From contig JALWQB010000236.1 in assembly GCA_026994795.1 (NCBI GenBank), positions 1 through 37,010 on the forward strand: a stretch of DNA of 37,010 nt. Direction: 5' to 3'. This document shows positions 7,991 through 16,337 of this stretch, in pieces. How positions within the stretch are numbered: the stretch's first letter is position 1; each line of letters begins with the position of its first letter. This DNA comes from Deltaproteobacteria bacterium (GTDB lineage Bacteria > Desulfobacterota > Dissulfuribacteria > Dissulfuribacterales > Dissulfuribacteraceae). The position numbers and the translations under genes were made by a program. Below the pieces are notes generated by a model, which searched no databases, was not told the origin of the DNA, and saw only the letters and a list, made by a program, of their open reading frames with translations.

Positions 7991-9238
7991 CTAAATTCCA
8001 AACCAGGATTTCATCCTGTTGGCAACCCTGTCAAATATATTTTTATCCCTGATCCTGAACTTCTTCTTCGGCGTCCTTTCAGCCCCATGTAATAACAGCC
8101 CTACGGCAGTGGCGAATTGAGGGGCGTTAATCTCTTCGGTAAGCCCTGTTATGCCCTTTGGAAATCCTATCCTTGTTGGAAGGTCAAATATTTGGTCAGC
8201 CATTTCCGCAAGTCCAGGCAGAAGGGCTGAGCCTCCAGTAATAACCACGCCTGATGCCAGTAAATCCTTAAATTTTGTGCGTCTTATCTCTTGGTCCAGA
8301 AGAGAAAGGGTCTCTTCAACACGAGGCTCAATAATTTCAGATAATATATGACGGGAAAGAAGCCGCGGTTTTCTGCCGCCCACGCTCGGTACCTCTATCA
8401 TCTCATCAGGCTTTACATAGGCGCTTATGCAGTTTCCAAATTTAATCTTTATATTTTCAGCCTCTGACATAGGCGTTCTCAGGCCAACTGCAATGTCATT
8501 AGTAAGGTTATTGCCTCCAAGCCCGAGAACGCTCGTATGTTTAATTGTGCCATCAGTAAATATGGCAAGGTCAGTAGTGCCTCCTCCAAAGTCTATAAGG
8601 GCCACGCCAAGGTCCTTTTCCTCCTCAGTCAGCGTTGCATGAGCAGATGCAAGGGGCTGCAGCACAATATCTTCAACATCTAATCCTGCCCTGTTTGCGC
8701 ACTTTATGAGGTTTTGGGCAGCGGTTACAGCCCCTGTTACTATGTGAACCTTTGCCTCAAGCCTTACCCCTGTCATGCCAATCGGGTCCAGTATCCCCCC
8801 TTGGTCATCTACAATATATTCTTGAGGCAGGCAGTGAATAAGCTCTCTGTCAAGGGGGATGGCAACGGCCTTTGCCGCATCCAGTACCTTTATGACATCT
8901 TCTTCCGTAACTTCATCACCTTTTATAGCTATCACTCCATGACTGTTAAAGCCCTTTATGTGGCTTCCTGCAATGCCAATCAGCACCTGACTTATTTCAC
9001 AATCCGCCATCTCTTCAGCGTCTTCAATCGCATGTTGAATGGAATTAACAGTGCTTTCAATATTTACCACCACGCCTTTTCTAAGGCCAACAGAAGGATG
9101 AGTGCCAATGCCAATAACCTCTATCTGTCCATTATCGTCAGCAATGCCTACAAGGGCGCATATCTTTGTTGTCCCTATATCAAGGCCAACTATTATATCC
9201 CCGTCAACGCTCCCTCTTTGCTTTGACATTTCATTCAT
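7991..9238 (-). CDS. ftsA: Cell division protein FtsA
   Basis: FtsA is the actin-like ATPase that tethers FtsZ filaments to the inner membrane and recruits later divisome proteins. The 415-residue protein has the phosphate-1 motif VGLDIGTTKICALVG (about 17-31), the second phosphate loop IDFGGGTTDLAIF, the adenosine loop VVITGGSALLPGL, and the SHS2-type 1C subdomain region between them. It ends in an amphipathic helix (FDRVANRMKSWFGI, 402-415), the expected membrane-targeting sequence. It lies between ftsQ and ftsZ, the canonical order. Nothing in the sequence indicates loss of function. Confidence 0.97.
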   Translation of the reverse strand: MNEMSKQRGSVDGDIIVGLDIGTTKICALVGIADDNGQIEVIGIGTHPSVGLRKGVVVNIESTVNSIQHAIEDAEEMADCEISQVLIGIAGSHIKGFNSHGVIAIKGDEVTEEDVIKVLDAAKAVAIPLDRELIHCLPQEYIVDDQGGILDPIGMTGVRLEAKVHIVTGAVTAAQNLIKCANRAGLDVEDIVLQPLASAHATLTEEEKDLGVALIDFGGGTTDLAIFTDGTIKHTSVLGLGGNNLTNDIAVGLRTPMSEAENIKIKFGNCISAYVKPDEMIEVPSVGGRKPRLLSRHILSEIIEPRVEETLSLLDQEIRRTKFKDLLASGVVITGGSALLPGLAEMADQIFDLPTRIGFPKGITGLTEEINAPQFATAVGLLLHGAERTPKKKFRIRDKNIFDRVANRMKSWFGI

Positions 9239-9299
9239 AATTTATACCCTGCATTATAGCCTGTGTTTTCTCAAATGCCTATTAAGGTAGTTTATAGGA

Positions 9300-10100
9300 T
9301 TATACCTTTTTCAAATAAGCAACAGCCTTATCCTTTCCCATAAACAGTTCAACCTTTTTTACCTCATTATATTTCCCAGATGAATATAAATGATATATTA
9401 TCCTTTCGCCACGCCTGAACTGGGTGGCAATTGGCACATCAAGAGAAAATATAAGCGGTATCTTTGAGCGTTTTGTGGTAAGGATTAACTGTTTCCCTTT
9501 TAAGGCTATTGACTCTACATTTTGCTCACATAACATCTTGCCCTTTTTTCTTATAAGAGTTAAAAGCTCCTTTAAAAACGCTGTGTTTCCTTCTGATATC
9601 CCAGCCTTTATGTTCTTAATGCCTTTAACCTCCAGAAGACCTGTAATTTCCTCCTGTTTTGCCCTTTTAAAAACCTTTCCAGAGTCGTCAATAAGATAGC
9701 AATCTTTAGCGCTTCTCATATAACATATTGGCGCTCTCTCTATTATGCGTATAGAAAGGGTATGGGGAAAAGACGGCCTGATAACCGCGTCCTTTATCCA
9801 CGGATTTTTTAATATCCTCTCTCTTATTGCCCCCTTATCTATTGCCATAAGGTTATCGCCAAGGCGTACTGGGATTTCATTCAATACCCATTGCTCCTTT
9901 ATCCGCTTAATGCCTTTAACCTCTATGTTTCTTATTGAAAAGATTGAGCTTTTTTGTAAGTAGGCATAAGAAAAAGATATTCCATAATATGCACCTGTTG
10001 CTGAAAATACTATGAGCATAATAAGAGAGATAAGCCTCAAAACGGCCTTTATCTTTTGTCCCCTCTTTCTGTTTTGCCGTAAGCCCTTTCTGAAAGCCAT
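9300..10100 (-). CDS. ftsQ: Cell division protein FtsQ (DivIB)
   Basis: FtsQ is the bitopic scaffold that holds FtsL, FtsB and FtsI in the divisome. The 266-residue protein has a basic cytoplasmic N-terminus (RKGLRQNRKRGQKIK), a transmembrane helix (about 20-45), a POTRA domain beginning IFSIRNIEVKGIKRIKEQWVLNEIPVRLGDNLMAI (segment about 54-88), and the following FtsQ/DivIB domain with WIKDAVIRPSFPHTLSIRIIER. The length is typical. It lies 35 bases downstream of murB and 61 bases upstream of ftsA. Because the FtsI-like protein in this cluster appears catalytically dead, the FtsQ-FtsL scaffold may be the part of this complex under normal selection. Confidence 0.93.
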   Translation of the reverse strand: MAFRKGLRQNRKRGQKIKAVLRLISLIMLIVFSATGAYYGISFSYAYLQKSSIFSIRNIEVKGIKRIKEQWVLNEIPVRLGDNLMAIDKGAIRERILKNPWIKDAVIRPSFPHTLSIRIIERAPICYMRSAKDCYLIDDSGKVFKRAKQEEITGLLEVKGIKNIKAGISEGNTAFLKELLTLIRKKGKMLCEQNVESIALKGKQLILTTKRSKIPLIFSLDVPIATQFRRGERIIYHLYSSGKYNEVKKVELFMGKDKAVAYLKKV

Positions 10101-10135
10101 TTGTGTAAAATCGTCCTTTAAGCTGCTTTCTTAAA

Positions 10136-11080
10136 CTAATTTAAACTAATGCCCATAAGCCTTATCTCTGGCTCAAGCCTTATGGAAAACCTCTTAAATA
10201 CGCATTCCTGTATATGTTTCATAATATATACTACATCATCTGCTGATGCGCCCTTATGATTTATTATAAAGTTTGCATGTTTTTTAGATACCATAGCGCC
10301 GCCGTATTGATAGCCTTTAAGGCCGCATTCTTCTATAAGCCTTCCTGCAGGGGCGGGCTCGGGGTTTTTAAATATGCAGCCTGCGCTGAGCTTTCCGACA
10401 GGCTGGGTTGCCCTCCTCTTCTTTATATCACATAAAAAATAATCCTTTAATGCCTTATTATCTCTTTTTTTAGATAGTTTCAACTCCGCTCCTGCAATCA
10501 CATATAATCCCTTTTCAGTTTCTGAACTGCCATATATAGTTGACTTAAAAGAGAGGCAGCGATATTTCCAAGTCATCTGCCCCTTATTCAGCCATGCCTT
10601 TCCATAAGGGGTTGCAAGCAAAATCCTTTTTACCTTCTGTCCTATAGAGTATTGTTTTTTGCCTGCATTCATCATAACTGCGCCTCCAATGTTTCCTGGG
10701 ATGCCTGTGATGCGCTCAAGCCCTTCAAGACAATTCCTTATGGCATAAGATACAAGATTTCTCAATGAATACCCTGCTCCAGCCGTTATTGTCCCATTAC
10801 CATCATCCTCAAGCCATTTGAGGCCATTTGTGCTCAATACATAAGGAAGCCCTTTATCTGTAATCAGGACATTTGTCCCGCCTCCAAGTATATATGGCCT
10901 TGCCCCGTTATTGTAAAATATCCTCAAGCACCTTAAAAGGGCATCGGTTGTCCTTGGCTCAATAAATACCCCTGCCCTTCCGCCAATCTTAAATGAGGTA
11001 TATTGAGCCAATGGGACATCCCTTTTAACTATAAGGTCGCTGCCGCTATGTTTTATAAATAATTCGTCCAGCTCTCTCAT
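10136..11080 (-). CDS. murB: UDP-N-acetylenolpyruvoylglucosamine reductase MurB
   Basis: MurB uses NADPH and FAD to reduce the enolpyruvyl group of UDP-GlcNAc-enolpyruvate to UDP-MurNAc. The 314 residues show the FAD-binding entry TSFKIGGRAGVFIEPRT, the GGGTNVLI loop, GITGIPGNIGGAVMMNAG-type region (ERITGIPGNIGGAVMMNAG), and the catalytic loop SAGCIFKNP near residue 240. It has no large insertion between the last two segments and so resembles type II MurB. In that loop cysteine sits where the proton-donating serine of the E. coli enzyme lies; from memory Ser/Cys exchange occurs in the family, so I do not call it inactive. It lies 18 bases downstream of murC. Confidence 0.95.
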   Translation of the reverse strand: MRELDELFIKHSGSDLIVKRDVPLAQYTSFKIGGRAGVFIEPRTTDALLRCLRIFYNNGARPYILGGGTNVLITDKGLPYVLSTNGLKWLEDDGNGTITAGAGYSLRNLVSYAIRNCLEGLERITGIPGNIGGAVMMNAGKKQYSIGQKVKRILLATPYGKAWLNKGQMTWKYRCLSFKSTIYGSSETEKGLYVIAGAELKLSKKRDNKALKDYFLCDIKKRRATQPVGKLSAGCIFKNPEPAPAGRLIEECGLKGYQYGGAMVSKKHANFIINHKGASADDVVYIMKHIQECVFKRFSIRLEPEIRLMGISLN

Positions 11081-11098
11081 ATTTTTTGCCAGTAATGC

Positions 11099-12505
11099 TT
11101 ATAATGCGCCTGTCTCTATCTTATGGCCGCTTAATGCTTCAACAATCTTATGAGCCACTCGTCCAATGCTGCCCGCCCCAAGCGTTATCACAACATCAGA
11201 TGGCCTTACAACTGACTGTAAATATTCTGGAAGCTCAAATGTATTTTCAACAAAGTCAACTATCTTTCCAAAGGATTGCTCAACCTCCCTTGCAAGCCTT
11301 TTTCCTGTAATTCCCACTATTGGCTCTTCGCTTGCAGGGTATATTTCCGTAATTATAATGCGGTCAGCCTCATCAAACGCACATTTAAATTCCTGCATAA
11401 GCGCCATTGTTCGTGAATATCTATGGGGCTCAAATGCAACTACAAGCCTCCTTGAAGGAAAACATGCCCGTGCCGCCTTTAATGTGGTCAATATCTCAGT
11501 TGGATGATGGGCATAGTCATCAATAATGGTAAGCTCACTGGAATCATACAGTATCTCAAAGCGCCTTTTTACCCCGCGATATCTTTCAAGCCCCCTTGCT
11601 ATTGTCTCAAACGGAAGCTCAAGCTCAATGCCTACTCCAACTGCCGCAAGGCTGTTTCTTACATGGTGAAGGCCTGGGACATTTAATGAAATGCCCCCCA
11701 AACATTTTCCTTCAAACCATACCTCAAATTCAGAGCCATAGCCTTTATATTCTATATTTCTGGCCTGAATGCAGTTTCCCTTTTCAATGCCGTATGTAAT
11801 AGCCCTTTTTCTAATGAATGTGGCGCAATCCATCAGGTTTTCATCGTCGCCGCACAGGATTAACGCCCCGTAAAAGGGCACTTTATTTAAAAATGAGGTA
11901 AATGAGCGTTTTATTGCCTCTAAGTCTTTGTAGTAATCAAGATGCTCTTCTTCAATGTTTGTTACGACAGCAATGGACGGGGTGAGGTATAGAAAGCTCC
12001 CGTCGCTTTCATCCGCCTCTGCTACAAGGAAGTCCCCGCTGCCCCAGCGGGCATTGGTGTCAATGGATAGCACCTGCCCCCCGATTATAAGCGTTGGGTC
12101 AATGCCTGCCTCTTCAAGCGCCGCGCCTATCATGGAGGTAGTAGAGGTCTTTCCGTGCGTCCCGGAGACGGCTATGCCAAATTTTTTGAGCCTCATAAGC
12201 TCTGCAAGCATCTGCGCCCGCGGTATTACTGGTATTCCATGCCTTTTGGCCTCCTTTAGCTCTACATTGTCTTTTGACACGGCGGATGATACTACCACAA
12301 CATCAGCGCCATGCACATTATCAGCCCTGTGGCCGATAGATATTAACGCCCCTGAGGCCGTTAGCCTCTTTATGGTTGAGGAGTTGCGAAGGTCTGAGCC
12401 AGATACCTTATATCCTAACTCAAGGAGGACGCTTGCAATGCCGCTCATGCCAATACCGCCAACGCCAATAAAGTGGACATGGTGTTTCCTGTTTTTTCTA
12501 TACAT
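11099..12505 (-). CDS. murC: UDP-N-acetylmuramate-L-alanine ligase MurC
   Basis: MurC adds L-alanine to UDP-MurNAc, the first amino acid of the stem peptide, using ATP. The 468-residue protein opens with the Rossmann motif FIGVGGIGMSGIASVL (about 12-27). It then has the Mur-ligase P-loop VSGTHGKTSTTSMIG (about 113-127), the central-domain EADESDGSFL and TNIEEEHLDYY segments, and the C-terminal DDYAHHPTEI signature. The length is usual. The gene begins 8 bases after murG ends and precedes murB, the standard murG-murC-murB order. Confidence 0.97.
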   Translation of the reverse strand: MYRKNRKHHVHFIGVGGIGMSGIASVLLELGYKVSGSDLRNSSTIKRLTASGALISIGHRADNVHGADVVVVSSAVSKDNVELKEAKRHGIPVIPRAQMLAELMRLKKFGIAVSGTHGKTSTTSMIGAALEEAGIDPTLIIGGQVLSIDTNARWGSGDFLVAEADESDGSFLYLTPSIAVVTNIEEEHLDYYKDLEAIKRSFTSFLNKVPFYGALILCGDDENLMDCATFIRKRAITYGIEKGNCIQARNIEYKGYGSEFEVWFEGKCLGGISLNVPGLHHVRNSLAAVGVGIELELPFETIARGLERYRGVKRRFEILYDSSELTIIDDYAHHPTEILTTLKAARACFPSRRLVVAFEPHRYSRTMALMQEFKCAFDEADRIIITEIYPASEEPIVGITGKRLAREVEQSFGKIVDFVENTFELPEYLQSVVRPSDVVITLGAGSIGRVAHKIVEALSGHKIETGAL

Positions 12506-12513
12506 ATCTTCTT

Positions 12514-13695
12514 TTATCCTTTCTTATTTGTCTCTTTATTTGTCATTATCTTAATCATCTCTTCCGCTACTATCTTTGCAGCGTCAGGACGGGCCAGTTT
12601 TTTTGCAGCAACGCTCATTGCCTTTAAGCGCTGAGGAGACCTCAGCGTATCTTCTATTGTTGAGGCAAGCCTTTCAGGGCCGACATGCGATTCCTCAAGC
12701 ACAATAGATGCCCCTGCCCCCTGAAGCTCCTTTGCATTTTCAAGCTGATGCCCTGATGCTGCATGAGGGTAGGGGATAAGTATTGAAGGGGTTGCAGTAA
12801 TTGAAAGCTCAGCGCATGTCCCGGCGCCTGCCCTGCATATTACAAGGTCTGCCCAAAGATATGCATCTTTCATGTTGTCTATGAATGGCACCACATTTGC
12901 CTTTATGGCAGCATCATTATATATCTTTTGGGCATACTCCATGTCGTTTTTCCCTGTCTGATGGACTGCTTCAATCTTCATACCGCTCTTTGCCAGTATA
13001 GAAAGGGATGCGCTTACAAGCCTGTTTATGGCGCGCGCCCCTTGGCTTCCGCCAATAGTCAGTATCCTCCACGGCCTATTGCCATTTGCCTGAAAATCTC
13101 TTTTAAATTCGCCAACCGTAAGAAATTCTTCCCTTACGGGATTGCCAGTGAGCATGGTCTTATTCTTTGGAAACCACCTTTCAGCCCCCTTAAAACTTAT
13201 AAAGATCTTTTTTGAAAATCTGCCGCCAAGCCTGTTGGTAAGGCCGGGAATGACATTTTGCTCATGTAATACTACAGGCACACGGGATAGATATGCGGCG
13301 ATTATTACAGGGCCCGCAACATATCCTCCAATCCCGAGCAAAATATCAGGAGAAAACGCCCTTAATATACCCCTTGCCTTAATTATGGAAAGGGGCAATA
13401 AAAAACCTCCCTTTAATAGGTTTTTAAGCTCAACCCCGTAAAATGGACGGGCATCAATCCATTTATATTCAAATTTATATTTAACCTCCTTTGTTTTAAG
13501 TATCCTTTTTTCTACTTCCCTGCCTGTCCCTATCCACATTACCTCTATTGGAATACTGTCAGAAATGGCCTCTAATATAGAAAGCCCTGGGAATATATGC
13601 CCCCCTGTGCCGCCTCCGCATACAGCAACCCTGAATATATCCCTTTTTTCTATATTATCACCTGTTTTTTTTGAGTTAAAGTTTAAAGACGGCAT
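12514..13695 (-). CDS. murG: Lipid II synthase MurG (GlcNAc transferase)
   Basis: MurG transfers GlcNAc from UDP-GlcNAc to lipid I at the cytoplasmic face of the inner membrane to make lipid II. The glycine loop VAVCGGGTGGHIFPGLSI marks the N-terminal Rossmann domain; HEQNVIPGLTNR, GGSQGAR and the C-terminal donor-site run VICRAGAGTCAEL are all present. The open frame continues upstream to 13800, but the ATG at 13695 (MPSLNFNSKKTG) is chosen. It gives about 393 residues, places the glycine loop near the N-terminus, and has a GGGGAAAGG purine run upstream. This start overlaps the end of murD by 20 bases. In most dcw clusters ftsW lies between murD and murG; here the overlap leaves no room for it. 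Confidence 0.94.
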   Translation of the reverse strand: MPSLNFNSKKTGDNIEKRDIFRVAVCGGGTGGHIFPGLSILEAISDSIPIEVMWIGTGREVEKRILKTKEVKYKFEYKWIDARPFYGVELKNLLKGGFLLPLSIIKARGILRAFSPDILLGIGGYVAGPVIIAAYLSRVPVVLHEQNVIPGLTNRLGGRFSKKIFISFKGAERWFPKNKTMLTGNPVREEFLTVGEFKRDFQANGNRPWRILTIGGSQGARAINRLVSASLSILAKSGMKIEAVHQTGKNDMEYAQKIYNDAAIKANVVPFIDNMKDAYLWADLVICRAGAGTCAELSITATPSILIPYPHAASGHQLENAKELQGAGASIVLEESHVGPERLASTIEDTLRSPQRLKAMSVAAKKLARPDAAKIVAEEMIKIMTNKETNKKG

Positions 13696-15199
13696 CTTTA
13701 AATGCCTTTCCCCTCTCTTTATAATTGTTAAACAGGTCAAAACTTGCGCATGCTGGAGAAAACAGCACAACATCTCCTTTTGCCGCATGGCGATAAGCAA
13801 GCCTTACTCCCTGCGTTATAATATGATTTCCATTAGGCGCATCAGTAGAATTACGATTTTTATTGTTTATTACCAGAATATCACAATGCCCTGCCATTGC
13901 CTTTTCAAGGTCTCTGGCATCTTTTCCAAACAATATGGCAAGTTTTACCTTTTTTAAAAGCAGCGGGTCGTTTAATGGAGAAAAGTCCTGTCCCTTTTTA
14001 AGGCCGCCGGCAAGCAGTATGATGCCGCTATCAAATGAGTTTAATGCGCTTATCAGGGCATCAATATTGGTTGCCTTTGAATCATTTACAAATGTTATCT
14101 CATCAATCTCCCTTACTATCTCAAGCCTGTGCTCAAGGGGTATAAATTGAGAGATTGCCTGTTGAATTTCCTCCTGCGCTACATTTGACAGCCTTGCCAT
14201 CAGTATTGATGCATATATATTTTTGAGGTTATGCCTTCCAATGAGGCTTATCCCATTGAGATTATACAGCTCCTTAGAGCCGTCAGGGAGCGTTACAGTC
14301 AGGGCCTTGCCCCCTTGTGAAGAGGTATTTTGCATCTTTTCATCTTTAATTTCAATATGTTCAGGAATTATTAAAAGTCTTTTTCCATAGTCTTCAGGGT
14401 TAAACATTGCTGGAGAGACGGCAGTTAAGAGCCTCAGCGCCTCCTCGCCTATGATGCCGTATCCATTTGGCTTTAACAGAGAGAATAACCTTGCCTTGCT
14501 CATTGCGTATTGCTCAATGTCTTTATAACGCTCTAAGTGGTCTTGAGAGATATTCAGCAATACCGCCACATCAAGCAAATGATGCTCATCATGCCTTCCA
14601 TGAGGAAAGAGGTCTAATTGAAAGCTGCTTATTTCAATAACAAGCCTTGCCTTATCATATCCTTTGACGGAATTGACATAAGAGATGAGAGGCGTTCCAA
14701 TGTTGCCGCATAGGATTACCTCTTTTTTATCTTTTTCTGCCTTCTTGCACTCCCAATCCCTTAAAATACTGCCAATAAGCGTTGTAACAGTGGTCTTTCC
14801 ATTTGTCCCTGTAATGCCTATTGAAAAGGCGTCAGTCATCAATGAAAGGCCAATGGCAAGCTCTCCTATAATTGGTATATTCTTCTTTCTTGCCTCCTTG
14901 AGGACTGGTATGGAAAGGGGTATCCCAGGGCTTGGGGATATTGCATCACAGGATAAGATTTGCCCTGAATGGCTTCCTCCCTCGCATAAGACCCCATTTT
15001 TATTGCACCATTCAATAACATCTTTTGGCCATGATGAAATCGGCCTTATATCGCTCAATAAAACATTTATCCCCTTCATCCTTGCCCACTTAGCCGTTTC
15101 AATACCGCTTTTTCCTGCCCCAAGCACTGCTATGCTATTTATCCCGTCTATGATGTCATATATGTCTTTTACTGTCTTCATTGCCTGTTGCGTTATCAT
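13676..15199 (-). CDS. murD: UDP-N-acetylmuramoylalanine-D-glutamate ligase MurD
   Basis: MurD adds D-glutamate to UDP-MurNAc-L-alanine. It has the Rossmann entry IAVLGAGKSGIETAKWA (about 23-39), the ATP loop GITGTNGKTTVTTLIG, LVIEISSFQLD, the NISQDHLERY metal/ATP region, and the C-terminal HRLE/NDSKATN segments. At 507 residues it is longer than the usual ~450. The extra length seems to come from charged insertions in the central domain (after SILRDWECKKAEKDKKE and around EHIEIKDEKMQNTSSQ), not from a fused domain. An alternative start six codons in (MKTVKDIYD) is possible. It lies 9 bases downstream of mraY and overlaps murG. Confidence 0.95.
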   Translation of the reverse strand: MITQQAMKTVKDIYDIIDGINSIAVLGAGKSGIETAKWARMKGINVLLSDIRPISSWPKDVIEWCNKNGVLCEGGSHSGQILSCDAISPSPGIPLSIPVLKEARKKNIPIIGELAIGLSLMTDAFSIGITGTNGKTTVTTLIGSILRDWECKKAEKDKKEVILCGNIGTPLISYVNSVKGYDKARLVIEISSFQLDLFPHGRHDEHHLLDVAVLLNISQDHLERYKDIEQYAMSKARLFSLLKPNGYGIIGEEALRLLTAVSPAMFNPEDYGKRLLIIPEHIEIKDEKMQNTSSQGGKALTVTLPDGSKELYNLNGISLIGRHNLKNIYASILMARLSNVAQEEIQQAISQFIPLEHRLEIVREIDEITFVNDSKATNIDALISALNSFDSGIILLAGGLKKGQDFSPLNDPLLLKKVKLAILFGKDARDLEKAMAGHCDILVINNKNRNSTDAPNGNHIITQGVRLAYRHAAKGDVVLFSPACASFDLFNNYKERGKAFKDAVFKL

Positions 15200-15208
15200 T
15201 TTTTGACT

Positions 15209-16288
15209 TTATCTCAACTTTAATGTGCTGATGCCAATCAGCCCCAGTATTATTGATATTATCCAGAACCTTACTATTACCTTTGGCTCTGCCCAGCCCT
15301 TAAGCTCAAAGTGGTGGTGAATAGGCGCCATCTTAAATATCCTTTTACCGCCTGACAGCTTAAAATATCCTACCTGCATCATTACAGATAATGCCTCAAT
15401 AACAAATATGCCGCCGACTATAAGGAGCAATAGTTCCTGTTTCACTATAATCGCTACTGCCCCTATTGCGCCTCCAAGTGAGAGGCTCCCCACATCTCCC
15501 ATAAATATCTCAGCAGGAAAGGTGTTGAACCACAAAAATCCAAGGCCAGCGCCAGCAAGGGCGCCGCAAAAGATCGTAAGCTCTCCTGCGCCCCTTACAT
15601 GCGGGATAAGGAGGTATCTTGAAAGCTCTGCATGTCCTGCAACATAGGAGAATATGGCATATACGGAGGCGCAAATTATGAATGGACCTATTGCAAGCCC
15701 GTCAAGGCCGTCTGTAAGGTTTACTGCATTTGATGAGCCTGTCATCACAATCGCGATAAAGAGCCAGTATAATAGCCCGAGGTCAGGATGAAAGTCTTTA
15801 AAAAAAGGCACATATAACCTTGTATCTATAAGGCCATGCTGATAAAGGACTATTCCAAACGCAATGGAGATTATAAATTGAAATAATAGCTTGGCTCTGG
15901 CGCTAATGCCCCTTGAGTCCTTCTGACGGATTTTTTTAAGGTCATCAATAAGCCCGATGGCCCCGAAGGAGATAAATGCAAGCACAACAAGCCAGAGATA
16001 TAGGTTGTTGAGGTTACCCCAAAGTAAGGCAGAGCCTGTAACAGAGCATATCATAATGATGCCCCCCATGCTCGGGGTGCCCTCTTTTTTAAGGTGCGTC
16101 TTTGGCCCATCAGCCCTTATGCTCTGTCCTGCCCTTAATTCCCTCATCTTTTTTATAAACCAGGGCGTTAATATGAGCATAAATCCAAGGGCGGTAACAG
16201 CCGCATATATTGTGCGAAATGTTATGTACCTGAATACATTAAATACTGGCCATATATCCTGAAGAGGTATAAGGAGATGATACAGCAT
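15209..16288 (-). CDS. mraY: Phospho-N-acetylmuramoyl-pentapeptide-transferase MraY
   Basis: MraY transfers phospho-MurNAc-pentapeptide to undecaprenyl phosphate, forming lipid I in the inner membrane. The 359-residue polytopic protein (about ten hydrophobic segments) shows GPKTHLKKEGTPSMGGI (about 60-76), the acidic loop GLIDDLKK, SSNAVNLTDGLDGLA with its catalytic aspartates, FMGDVGSLSLG, and the histidine signature MAPIHHHFELKGW close to the C-terminus. All key motifs are intact and the length is typical. It follows the murE-murF fusion after a 49-base gap and precedes murD. Confidence 0.98.
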   Translation of the reverse strand: MLYHLLIPLQDIWPVFNVFRYITFRTIYAAVTALGFMLILTPWFIKKMRELRAGQSIRADGPKTHLKKEGTPSMGGIIMICSVTGSALLWGNLNNLYLWLVVLAFISFGAIGLIDDLKKIRQKDSRGISARAKLLFQFIISIAFGIVLYQHGLIDTRLYVPFFKDFHPDLGLLYWLFIAIVMTGSSNAVNLTDGLDGLAIGPFIICASVYAIFSYVAGHAELSRYLLIPHVRGAGELTIFCGALAGAGLGFLWFNTFPAEIFMGDVGSLSLGGAIGAVAIIVKQELLLLIVGGIFVIEALSVMMQVGYFKLSGGKRIFKMAPIHHHFELKGWAEPKVIVRFWIISIILGLIGISTLKLR

Positions 16289-16337
16289 AATTAATACCTA
16301 TTTAAATGCCTTTTTAATGCTTCTATTTTTATCCTTA

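Noticed and set aside
10340-10375. Inactive MurB because cysteine replaces the catalytic serine in SAGCIFKNP
   Set aside because: Cysteine can serve as the proton donor and, as far as I recall, occurs naturally in MurB proteins. All other motifs are intact.
13696-13800. 35-residue N-terminal extension of murG
   Set aside because: The extension lies wholly inside murD in another frame and is cysteine-rich and unlike MurG. ATG 13695 fits better.
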